Shown here piece by piece: positions 25,601 through 34,690 of a stretch of 64,000 nucleotides of DNA. This DNA comes from Apoda limacodes. Its lineage: Eukaryota; Arthropoda; Insecta; Lepidoptera; Limacodidae. Location: NCBI GenBank assembly GCA_946406115.1, contig OX291552.1, forward strand, positions 10,860,836 through 10,924,835. Reading direction: 5' to 3'. Every line of letters begins with the position of its first letter. Positions within the stretch are counted from its first letter, which is position 1. The notes beneath the pieces were generated by a model. That model ran no database searches, had not been told where the DNA came from, and was given only the letters and a program-made list of their open reading frames with translations. Made by a program: the position numbers and the translations under genes.

Positions 25601-25626
25601 ATTGGGCGCGTTCGTTTTGGGATTAA

Positions 25627-26198
25627 GGCCCAGAACACATGGTGAAACATAAAAGAGACGAAACTGCAACTCCTAGTTTTTTGACTTTCATTTTAGTTTA
25701 TGCCATGGACTCCTTTGAAAGACCACACATGACGCAACCAGGTTGAAACCGGTTTTAAACGCATTGCAATTCAGTCACATTGAAACCGGCGTGCAGGAAA
25801 CTCGTGTTTGCGTTTCATCGTTTCGTGGTTTTTTTCGATGCAACAAAATGGCTGATGACGAAAATAAAAACATTCAATTTGTGTTGGAAGTTGAGAAGTA
25901 TCCTTGTTTGTACAATACAACACTATGAAGCTACTGAAGCAGAACTGACACTGATAAAGCCTGGGCAGAAATTGGAAAAGCAACGAAGATATAAATACAT
26001 AGCCACAACTTCTTTATCATTTAAGTTAGACATTTTACACGCGTCTGCTCTCAAAGAAACTAAAATGATTGTGATAATTTCATCACATTGTGGTACAATT
26101 TAGGTTGCGCCGTGTGTAGATAACGTCTGAAATTAGTTTCAAACCAATAATTTCAAAAGGGTTTCGTTGCAGTTGCGTTTCACCGTCTGTTCTGGGGC
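25627..26198 (+). mobile_element. PIF/Harbinger-like non-autonomous element, copy 1
   Basis: 572 bp. Left tip GGCCCAGAACACATGGTGAA; right tip is its near inverse (TTTCACCGTCTGTTCTGGGGC). Flanked by TAA on both sides (25,624-26; 26,199-201), the 3-bp target duplication of the Harbinger superfamily. It encodes the start of a MADF/SANT-like DNA-binding protein: MADDENKNIQFVLEVEKYPC. Such proteins are the second gene of autonomous Harbinger elements. No transposase. Confidence 0.8.
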
Positions 26199-26201
26199 TA
26201 A

Positions 26202-26774
26202 GGCCCAGAACACATGGTGAAACGCAAAAGAGACGAAACTGCAACTCCTAGTTACTTTTGACTTTCATTTGAGTTTATGCCATGGACTCCTTTGAGAAAC
26301 CACACATGACGCAACCAGGTTGAAACCGGTTTCAAACGCATTGCAAATCAGTCGCATTGAAACCGGCGTGCAGGAAACTCATGTTTGCGTTTCATCGTTT
26401 CGCGGTTTTTTTCGATGCAACAAAATGGCTGATGACGAAAATAAAAGCATTCAATTTGTATTGGAAGTTGAGAAGTATCCTTGTTGTACAATACAACACT
26501 ATCGAGCTACTCAAGCAGAACTGACACTGATAAAGCATGGGTAGAAATTGGAAAAGCAATGAAGATACAAATACATAACCACAACTTCTTCATCACTTGA
26601 GCTAGAAATTTTATACGCGTCTGTTCTCAAAGAAACTAAAATGATTGTAATAATTTCATCACATTGTGGTACAATTTAGGTTGCGCTGTGTGTGGATAAC
26701 ATCTGAAACTAGTTTCCAACCAATAATTTCAAAAGGGTTTCGTTGCAGTTGCGTTTCACCGTCTGTTCTGGGGC
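26202..26774 (+). mobile_element. PIF/Harbinger-like non-autonomous element, copy 2
   Basis: 573 bp, same orientation, beginning immediately after the shared TAA (26,199-201) and ending before TAA 26,775-777. Over 90 percent similar to copy 1 by eye. It carries the same MADF start (MADDENKSIQFVLEVEKYPC), followed by a 1-nt difference that shifts the frame relative to copy 1. Confidence 0.8.
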
Positions 26775-27226
26775 TAAGAGTTCCCACGATTGATGCTTTT
26801 CACAGTTTTGATAACGCCAGTTTTGCCACTAACACCTATCGTACGTGTAGATTTGAGAGCGCGTTCGTTTTGGGATGCAGAATCATTATTTTCATTACTT
26901 TTGTCACCTATCATCCGTTCGTTTATCATTGGTATCAAAAAAATCAGTATCATTTGTGACAAACTGTCATGCGTTCGTTTACGATATTTTTGTTATTTTT
27001 ATCACTTTTGCCACCGAAAAATAAAACTTTAGACCCATGTCTGGAGGGGGGTTTTTGTGTTAATCTGTCAAACTGCCTATACATGTCGTTTCATTTTTCA
27101 GTGGTAAAAATTACAAAGATAACAAAAATATCGTAGTAAACGAATGCATGACAGATTGTTTCAGATGATACTTAAATTTTGATATTTTTGCCACCAATGC
27201 AAAACGAACGGATGAGAGATGACAAA

Positions 27227-27709
27227 GGGCGCGTTTGTTTTGGGATGCAGAATCATAATTTTCTTTTATTTTTAAAAATGTCAGGTGGGGTTTTTGTGTT
27301 AATCTGTCAAACTGCCTTGTTTATGGGCAGTGTGTATGTGTGTTTTATCGTTGTGAATGTACGTCAACCATTCACTTTACAACCAAAAATTTTGTTAGTA
27401 ACGTTTAAAAGCTACACGAAAAACTGGCGTTATCAAAAGTGTGAAAAGCATCAATCGGGGAAACTCTTAATCCCAAAACGAACGCGCCCTAAACAACGTT
27501 AATGGCTAACATCAATAGGTGCGTTTAATGGGTCTAAAGTTTCATTTTTCCGTGGCAAAAGCGACAAAAATATCATCACCGAACGCATGACAGTTTTATT
27601 ACCGATGATACTAAAATTTTGATATTTTTGATAACAATGCTAAACGAACGGATGACAGGTGACAAAAGTAATAAAAATAATGATTCTGCATCCCAAAACG
27701 AACGCGCCC
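27227..27709. mobile_element. MITE with GGGCGCGTT tips, overlapping copy
   Basis: Left tip GGGCGCGTTTGTTTTGGGAT at 27,227 continued by GCAGAATCAT; right tip is the inverse, ATGATTCTGCATCCCAAAAC to 27,709. It overlaps the right arm of the larger element, so the two have been built by insertion of one into the other or by recombination. Diverged members occur at 58,135-58,400 and 60,430-60,620. Confidence 0.65.
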
Positions 27710-27959
27710 GTGTACGATCAACATCGAACATCGATGTTTCTCAAGGACGTTATAGAAATGGACGCGAAATTATTTAGCAACTGAATGAAATCCGTTTCAA
27801 CAATAGATACAGAATGTACAAGATCAACCATGCCAAATGAAAAACGAAACAGAAAAAAAATTGCAAATGTGTGAGTGGAATAGTGTTGTCAAACAACACT
27901 ATCGATAATTTTACCTACACAAAATTATTGCAAACTAGCGCGCTGGTGAAATGAAATAT

Positions 27960-28100
27960 TACCTATGTCGCGTTTACACTCGCGCCACGCAGTCTCGGAA
28001 CACGTTGTCGGACAAAGCAAACTGTTTACACGCTTGTGCTACGAGCACATGTGCCCAATGACCTAGCGTTGAATGCAAGAGTGTAAACATACCATTAGAA
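27960..28100. repeat. Small inverted-repeat element
   Basis: CGCGTTTACACTCGCGCCAC near 27,966 and GAATGCAAGAGTGTAAAC near 28,070 form imperfect inverted tips. Non-coding. Confidence 0.35.
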
Positions 28101-28137
28101 CCTAAACTATTAGAACTATAATCACGTCTTATAGGAC

Positions 28138-29250
28138 ATTTAAAAATCTAATCACTTTCTTCTTAAAGAACCCCAGATCGTAGTCCCTCGAGAAACCCTC
28201 TGCAGGGAGCTTATTCTACAACTTAAGCGTTCGCGGGAGTAATTTCCTCTCAAACCGCACTGTCACATGGTCACACCATTTAGGTTACGAAGAGTGAGAA
28301 TGAATTCACTGTCGATGGCGAGCGGAGCGATGGTAGAAAGTAGCTGTGGAAATTATTTCAAACAATTCCTCAAAACACATAACATATTATACAAGCGGTA
28401 GAACACACACAGGGAGGCAAAATCTCTCCTCAGACCTAAAGGTTCGATACGACTTGTGAATTTGGGATCGTCGACGATTCTTACTGCTCGTCGTTGAACC
28501 GAATTAAAAGGGCTAAGCTGGTATCCAGGTGCATCCGCCTAGAGATGGCAGTAGGCCGGACTTGTGATTTGTAAAGCAACAACCTTTGCCCTGAGGTGAA
28601 GCATCGCTACGCTCTGTTGTACTCCTGGTTTCTTGGACGCCAGCTTCACCTTGGTTTCCAAATGGTCACGAAACTGGATATAGCTAGAGATGTCAACACC
28701 AAAGATCGCAATACACTTGAAGATGATAAGTGCTGTGTTCTGGGATTGTAGAACCACATAAATGGGATTTTCTTAGCGGTGAACGCGCAGACTTGTGTCT
28801 TTATTGGGTTGAATCCTGAAACGCCCGCCGGACCTCCCACTGTGTTATGGAGATTTCTGGCATAGTCTTACCGCATCACGGTAAAGTAGGTGGTACAGCT
28901 CCTTCGTTATTGATATTCGAGTTTGAGGCACTGAGACTGCCCACAGTAAATCGGCTTTTCTCTAGCAAAGTGGGAGAATCGGTTTTTCGCTGTGGTGGTA
29001 ACGATTAAAAAAAACCTATTAAACCACGGTCTTTTTGACATCCGCAGCTACTCGAGGGTTAGAAATGTAACTTTCCATGCCAGCGAAGATTGTCTCAGTG
29101 ACTGTGGCTGCGCAGATGTCAGGATCTTCTAAGCTGAAGCAGAGCTGCCTCCACGGGTACGATGCATAAAAATCCCGCAATCCATCACAATCTGCTGACT
29201 TATAATGCCACACACAACGCCAATTAATTGGCGCAGAGGAAACGGTTAGT
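28138..29250 (-). pseudogene. LINE copy, internally deleted
   Basis: Same family as 8,122-9,340. 29,213-29,019 encodes the linker between endonuclease and reverse transcriptase (WHYKSADCDGLRDFYASYPW), and 28,840-28,140 the C-terminal part (FNPIKTQVCAFTAKK and following). The reverse transcriptase palm with YADD is missing between them. Several frameshifts. Confidence 0.78.
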
Positions 29251-30032
29251 GTGCATCACACTTGATTCCGGGCGAGAGTGGTCAAAGGAGCCAAGAGGCG
29301 CATCCACTGAGACCGACTGAATATCAGTTCGGACGTGTAGTTAGCACTCCTAGCCTCTATATCAGTTATGCTCGTTGAACATAATTCTCTCAACTGGTAA
29401 AAGTACCAGTACAATTTTGTTTGAGTAATTGTAAAGAATAAAACCCAAATTGAATTGATATGTCTCAATTTTTTTATTGAAAGTATCTAAATTTAAAAAT
29501 TTAACATTATTTAGTAATAATACTAAAACTATAAGAACATTTAATATAGAAACTATTTGTAAGTAGACTTCTGGTGAACAAAACACCATCATAAAAACCA
29601 AGTATTTTATATTATTTTTTATCATGCAACCTCTTACAATTCACCCCCACCGTGCGTGTAATACATATTGCATTTCATACTTATTCTATAAATGTGGCTC
29701 GAACGGCGCGTACGATGCGGACAAATGTGCGATCACCTTTGGATGGCTATGAATAATTATGTTATTAATATTCTATACATGTATAATTACACATATCGAT
29801 ACTGATGCCGTCGGTCACCACCTTTTCAAGCTCTATGGTAACTGAATGTCTACATATTTTACGCAAAATACTCTGCAAATCCTTATTTAAGAACGAAATA
29901 ATGGTATTCAGTAAATCTAGACAAAAAAAATTCAAGCTATGATTTAAATTGTTTTTTATTTCGTAAAATTCTCAACTAAAACTGATAAAATATGCATATG
30001 ACAACAATGCAGTAAAAATTATCATAATTTAC

Positions 30033-30103
30033 CTGTGAAATGTGTACTTAGTCGAATTATTATCTGTTGTGACTTCACATTTACTCACAGCACAAGACAC
30101 CAT
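30033..30103 (-). CDS. THAP-domain N-terminal exon (copy 1)
   Basis: ATG at 30,103; 71 nt encode MVSCAVSKCEVTTDNNSTKY followed by TFHR, ending at donor GTAAAT. The pattern M-x2-C-x4-C and the TFHR just before the splice site match the first exon of many THAP genes. The matching second exon, with the C-x2-H half, was not found downstream (below 30,030), so this may be an orphan exon or a gene whose remaining exons lie in sequence I could not recognise. Confidence 0.6.
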
Positions 30104-30729
30104 AGTTTCCTACAAAATTAATAGTTTGTATGTTAATCCAGGATTATTTAAAAAAAAACCATTCGCCTTGAGAGAAACGCTATGTCCTCTTGTGGTCATA
30201 TAATTTTATACTTTTTTTATCATAGGTAGGTAGGTAGGTCATTTATTTCTCATCGAAAATTACATTATGTCATTAAAATAATAATACATAACCAATTCAC
30301 AAAAAGATCGTCAAGTGTAAAAATTTAAATCACAATGAAAAATAAAGGCTTAGAAATATTCTAAGATAAAACGTCAACAATTAAAAATAAACATATAAAT
30401 AGAATCAATATTCAGTCAAAGATTTAAAAATGTCAAAATTTAAAACAAACATAAATAAAAATTAAAAGTCAATAAAAGTCAATAATTTTAATGAACGTGT
30501 TTCTATTTATGCCGCAGCTTCTCATACACTTTATTATATATACGCATGACTTCAGCGCTATGTTAATCTCTATCGTAACTAAATGATTACATATTTTACA
30601 CAAAATATCCTCCAAATCTTGATTTAGCAATGAAATATGGTATCAAGTCTATAGAAAGCATGTAAACTACGATTCAAATGGTTTTTTTCGTAGATTTTTC
30701 AGCTTTATTAGATGAAATATTCAATCAAC

Positions 30730-30790
30730 AATGCAGTAATTCTGATTATTCCGTATTGTAAATAAACATTGGCTCACACTAGAAGACAGC
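30730..30790 (-). pseudogene. Decayed THAP N-terminal exon (copy 2)
   Basis: VSQCLFTIRNNQNY on the minus strand aligns with copies 1 and 3. The start, first Cys region and splice donor are lost. Confidence 0.5.
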
Positions 30791-30999
30791 TTTTGTATCT
30801 AAAAAATATTTTAAATATTAATGACGGATTACAGAAAGAAAAAAGAAAATTCCAGTCACAGGAAACAAATGACGACCTTACCGGATCTTATCGCGGGAGA
30901 CATTGACATAGGCACCTATTTTCTTCTGTCTTATTTGTCTCGGGCTCTATGCACTTAATTTCGATTTCTCGCTTCCACGCTTTATTGGTATTTTTTTTC

Positions 31000-31072
31000 T
31001 TGTGCGGAGATTGAACCTGCACCCCTCGTTTCCGTAGATAGTCTTCACTACCAACAGAGCCAAGGAGCCATC
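31000..31072 (-). repeat. tRNA-like SINE head or tRNA retropseudogene
   Basis: On the minus strand an A-box-like TGGCTCTGTTGG (31,062-31,051) and a B box GGTTCAATCTC (31,017-31,007) are spaced as in a tRNA and followed by an A run (T run 30,991-30,998 on plus). The third segmental copy lacks it after the same TTTATTGGT, so it is an insertion. No anticodon stem that I trust. Confidence 0.55.
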
Positions 31073-31346
31073 AAACGTATATATCTTTGCCGCAAAAAGA
31101 ACTCCTAATAGACTTTATTATCGATATCGATACGCATGCCGTCAGTGCTAAGTCAATCTTTATCGTAACTAAATGATTACATATTTTACACAAAATATCC
31201 CCCAAATCTTGATTTAGCAATGAAATATGGTATTAAATCAAGAGAATAATATATAAACTACAATTCAAATACATTTTACGTTAATTCTTCGGATAAATTC
31301 GATAAAATATAATTAACAACAAAGCAGTAAAAAAATCATAAATTAC

Positions 31347-31402
31347 CGGTAAAACGTGTATTTATTCGGATTATTGCGACTTGTAACGTCACATTGGGTC
31401 AC
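31347..31402 (-). pseudogene. Decayed THAP N-terminal exon (copy 3)
   Basis: VTQCDVTSRNNPNKYTFYR followed by a donor GTAATT at the same position as copy 1. The first codons with ATG are replaced by the MITE insertion beginning near 31,406. Confidence 0.55.
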
Positions 31403-31405
31403 AAA

Positions 31406-31760
31406 AAAAACGGGTTGCACTCCGGGAGTGCCGGCAAAAGTGAAAACATACTCGCTATTTACTTCCCACCACTTCTTATCCATATTTATTAATTAAAAAT
31501 AATAACTTTTGTTTATTTACTTTTTTGACGTTGTATATTTGACAGCTCAATCTGTCATAGAATTAAAATGCCATATCCAACCTCCCTGTACTACTCATAA
31601 TCGCCATATACTAAAAATAAAAACTAACCTAATGTAAATAATGGTCACGTGTCCTAACGCGAGTGATATCTTACGAATTTTCGATCAGGACACGTGACCT
31701 GACGCCAGTTTAACAGTTTTTACCCATCACAAAAAAAGTGCACAGTGCCGCTAAAGAAGT
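31406..31760. mobile_element. MITE interrupting THAP segment copy 3
   Basis: Inverted tips GCACTCCGGGAGTGCCGGCA (left) and an imperfect inverse around GTGCACAGTGCCGCTAAAGA (right). The right tip recurs near 44,310. A perfect 13-bp inverted repeat, GGTCACGTGTCCT (31,643) and AGGACACGTGACC (31,687), lies inside. Confidence 0.5.
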
Positions 31761-32097
31761 TTTCACTTCAATAGATACCAAATTTACAATTTAAATATTT
31801 TAAAATATAAATCAAGGATTCAAGCAGGAAAACAGAAAATTCCAATCGCTATAAAATAAACACGCCGATATCGCCGCTTATCAATGTAATTATTGTCACA
31901 TTCGGCCATTTTCTTCTATGTCATTTTCTCATGGGCACTATGCACTTAATTTGGATTTCTCGCTCCCACGCTTTATTGGTCTTTTGAACGTAGTGAAAAA
32001 ATCCATGTCTATGTTTTCAACCGTTTCTGGCGGGGAGGGTACACACCAAAGAGTATTATAATTATACCATGGTACACACCCACACAATTATAGTTGC

Positions 32098-32766
32098 CTA
32101 TAAACACAACAAACGGCCATGTGAAGGTACTCTTATCTGAAGTTCAGTAGCAGCATCTTTGAGTCTATTTTGTTTTATTTTTTCTAAACTAAATATACCA
32201 TAATTTTCCCTCAACATATGTACCAGCTCCAAGGAAGTAAAACAATTGTCAAAATATACCGCACTTGCTTTATTTTTAATAATCTTAGATAAAGCTAAAA
32301 CTATTTTACTTCCAACACCCATAGTCTATTTCTCTTCAGTAAATGTAAATTTAAATTTGTGTAAGTGGCAATAATGTCTTTTAAGTCTTCAGTAAAAAAT
32401 CTATAAAAATAATCCAAAGGTGACCAATCAGATGAAATTTTGTAATTTCCAAAAATGTAGGTCCTGCTATTTCAGCCTTGTGTCGAAATTGTGCTTTTTG
32501 CAAACGAAAAGAAAATTAATTCTTCTGCTACACTGTCTTTTTATTTTTCGAGCAACGATGGCAGGAGCTTTGCGTTTCATTTTTTGAGCGCGCGTCAAAG
32601 GTGTGCTGACAGGCGAGGATGCAAGTGGTTGACTTGAAGGCAGAGATGGCAAAGATGAAATTGAGGGTAGAGCGTCATAATTACATTCTGATAGATTAGG
32701 AAATACCTGAGTAAGAATAGGTGTAAGAGGCACTTCGGTTGTATCGGCATAAATATCATCACGCAA
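32098..32766 (-). pseudogene. piggyBac-type transposase remnant
   Basis: Three fragments in order. 32,766-32,467 is a Ser/Pro-rich N-terminal region, not diagnostic. 32,460-32,340 reads SDWSPLDYFYRFFTEDLKDI, the start of the piggyBac DDE domain. 32,322-32,098 reads VGSKIVLALSKIIKNKASAV and YFDNCFTSLELV, the strand carrying the second catalytic Asp. The region with the first Asp between them is missing. Frame breaks separate all three, so it is inactive. Confidence 0.75.
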
Positions 32767-32809
32767 AGACTAATAGCAGCGGAGCACCAACGAGGAATGT
32801 TTCAAAATC

Positions 32810-33606
32810 GAGTTTTTTTTTTCCACTGCGTACGCTGCGTAAACGGTTAGAGTTACGCAAAAATCATATATGACAGAATTGTTCTCCTTGAAAATTTCTA
32901 AAGAAAAGTCCACCACAGTATATGTCTATCTTTTATGGTTGGCTTACTATAACCTTTTTTATGCTAACCAAATTTGTTCCAAAATAATGCATTATTTGCG
33001 AATGTGTTTTTATAAACATGATATTAATCCTTATCCTTATAAATACGTTATTCACTTCAAGTATTTAATTTAAAACGAAATTGTCATTTACATCATTCGA
33101 TTTCAATGAATATCTCTAAGGAGATATAGCAGTTTTAAAAAAAAATCGCAGCAAAATAATAATAAAATACTGCGCGCACATTTACGACGTGCAAGGCCAG
33201 CAGGCAGTCTTGAGGGGAAGGGCGGAACGTATTATTTAAAAAATATTTTTCCCTTCTACAACTAACTAACTAACAAAGTCGCGAGTTAAAGTTAGCGTTA
33301 CTCGAAAGTAACTATGACTGACTGATCTATCAACGAACAGCTCCAACCACTGGATGGATCGAGCTGAAATTTAGCACACATATAGCTATTTATGATGTAG
33401 GTGTGCGCTAAGAAAGGATTTTCCAAAACTCACCCCCTAAACTGGTTGAAATATTAGCTAATTTTGAAAAAGAGAGAGAGAGACAGAGGGAAAGAGGGAG
33501 AGAGAAAGTCGTGTGAGTAGGTTTTTTTCTATAATTGAGGAGTTGCCGTAAGAATCCTACACCGATAACCAAATTTAGGGCGGGCGAAGCCGCTGGCAAA
33601 AGCTAG
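32810..33606 (+). mobile_element. Helitron-type element, 3' end intact
   Basis: Ends GCTGGCAAAAGCTAG at 33,606 followed by T, with the GCGGGCGAAGCCGC hairpin just before it, as in Helitrons (CTRR end, insertion between A and T). Body similar to 54,928-55,564, including the (GA)n stretch at 33,468-33,508. The usual TCTATACTAAT 5' end is not seen; left limit approximate. No Rep/helicase gene. Confidence 0.75.
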
Positions 33607-33890
33607 TTTGTATTATAAATGGAATACAACATTGTGGTTTGTCCTAATTCCTGCAGCTCATGATTAAGGTTTCCGTTAGAGATCTAAAACTAAGCGGGCT
33701 ATTGAATCAAAATCCACTGCGATTAAATTGGCCGTTAGTTAATTTAAAAAAACTACTTATAATTATTGTTTTATTCAAATACTAATTTTAATAGTACTAC
33801 TGTAAGTTCATGTGACTAAAAAACAATAACATACCAAGCGCTTATGCGTTTAGTTTTTTACGATTTAGAATTAATAGCAAAGTGTGACAC

Positions 33891-34110
33891 TTACGAATAT
33901 AGGTAAATGTAGAGTTGGTTCAGACTCTTTGTTAAGTTTATTTTGTTTTTCGCGTTTACATTAAAACAATCCGCCTTGTAATGTATGCTGCATACAGTGC
34001 TATGTTTCGTGGGAAACCACGACTCCTTTCTGCGCACGACTAATGTGCTCACCGCAGTGGAATCTTCATATAAAAAAAACATAACGCCAACAGTTGTGAC
34101 AGTTTGATAC
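33891..34110 (-). pseudogene. THAP-domain C-terminal half (orphan exon)
   Basis: The minus-strand frame contains RRKESWFPTKHSTVCSIHYK and then ADCF. This is the second half of a THAP domain: Trp, the P-T-K-H-S segment, C-x2-H (CSIH) and the aromatic-rich HYKADCF. A possible acceptor GTGCGCAG precedes KESWF. The N-terminal C-x4-C half is not adjacent. It lies head to head with the P-element-type gene, about 280 bp from its ATG. Confidence 0.6.
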
Positions 34111-34386
34111 ACTAGACGCGCTCGGCGAAAGAGAGCGTATGTCACCCATCTTGTTTGTCGTTAACGATGCGGCGCCGAGCGTTTCCGATCACTTTACTGT
34201 TTACGTTTTATTTGTTTACAAACAACGTTTGCATATTGGATTGAAAAATATTTGTTTATTTAAAAATTTATAAAAGAGATTTAGATTAAGTGGACAAAGT
34301 TTTTGTGGTGTCATTAGCGTACTTAACAAGTACCTATAGGTGGATAGTCGTGTTTCCGTTTTATTTCTAATATTTTGCGTGTAAGT

Positions 34387-34690
34387 ATGTCGGACAAGTG
34401 TTGTGTTCCGGGTTGTACTAGCTCTAAGCCTGAAGTGTATCTTCACGCTTTTCCGAGAAGTGAAAAAAGATTTCAGTTATGGTTAAAAGCTGTGAATGAT
34501 CCCAATTTGTATAACTTGAACAAGAATGAGATTGTTTTGCGACGGCGAGTATGCCGAAAACACTTTGAAACTAAGTACATTCGAAAACGACCGGCACAGG
34601 GAATCCGATTTATTCTAACTCCTGATGCCTATCCTACTTTATTTTCTGCAGAGGAAATCCGAAGTGGCATACAAAATCGTTTGAATTCTG
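34387..34690 (+). CDS. P-element-type gene exon 1 (THAP finger)
   Basis: ATG 34,387, MSDKCCVPGCTSS, followed by YLHAFPRSEKRFQLWLKAV and VLRRRVCRKHFE: a full THAP domain in one exon. Donor GTAAGT. A start upstream at 34,375 would not add conserved residues. Confidence 0.85.

Larger units (their letters stand above)
25604..27489. mobile_element. Host MITE with GGGCGCGTTCGTTTTGGGAT ends, carrying nested insertions
   Basis: Left tip GGGCGCGTTCGTTTTGGGAT at 25,604; right tip is its inverse, ending at 27,489. Inside, GATTGATGCTTTTCACA (left) and TGTGAAAAGCATCAATC (right) continue the inverted arms. The left arm is interrupted by the two Harbinger-like elements. The right arm keeps the uninterrupted GGGATTAAGAG target. 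Further copies of the same tips lie at about 26,858 and 27,227. Confidence 0.75.
29740..32000. repeat. Three-copy segmental repeat carrying a THAP exon
   Basis: Three diverged copies can be aligned. Anchors are TCGTAACTAAATGATTACAT (30,573; 31,156; weaker at 29,838), AAATCTTGATTTAGCAATGA (30,615; 31,205), and CTCGC(T)TCCACGCTTTATTGGT (30,967; 31,967). Each copy has, on the minus strand, a sequence that encodes a THAP N terminus at the same place. Copies 2 and 3 also share the sequence 5' of that exon. Copy 3 is interrupted by a MITE (about 31,406-31,760). Confidence 0.7.

Noticed and set aside
31000..31072. Possible functional tRNA gene (A and B boxes)
   Set aside because: No reliable acceptor or anticodon stem, followed by an A run, and absent from the neighbouring segmental copy: a SINE head or retropseudogene is the better reading.
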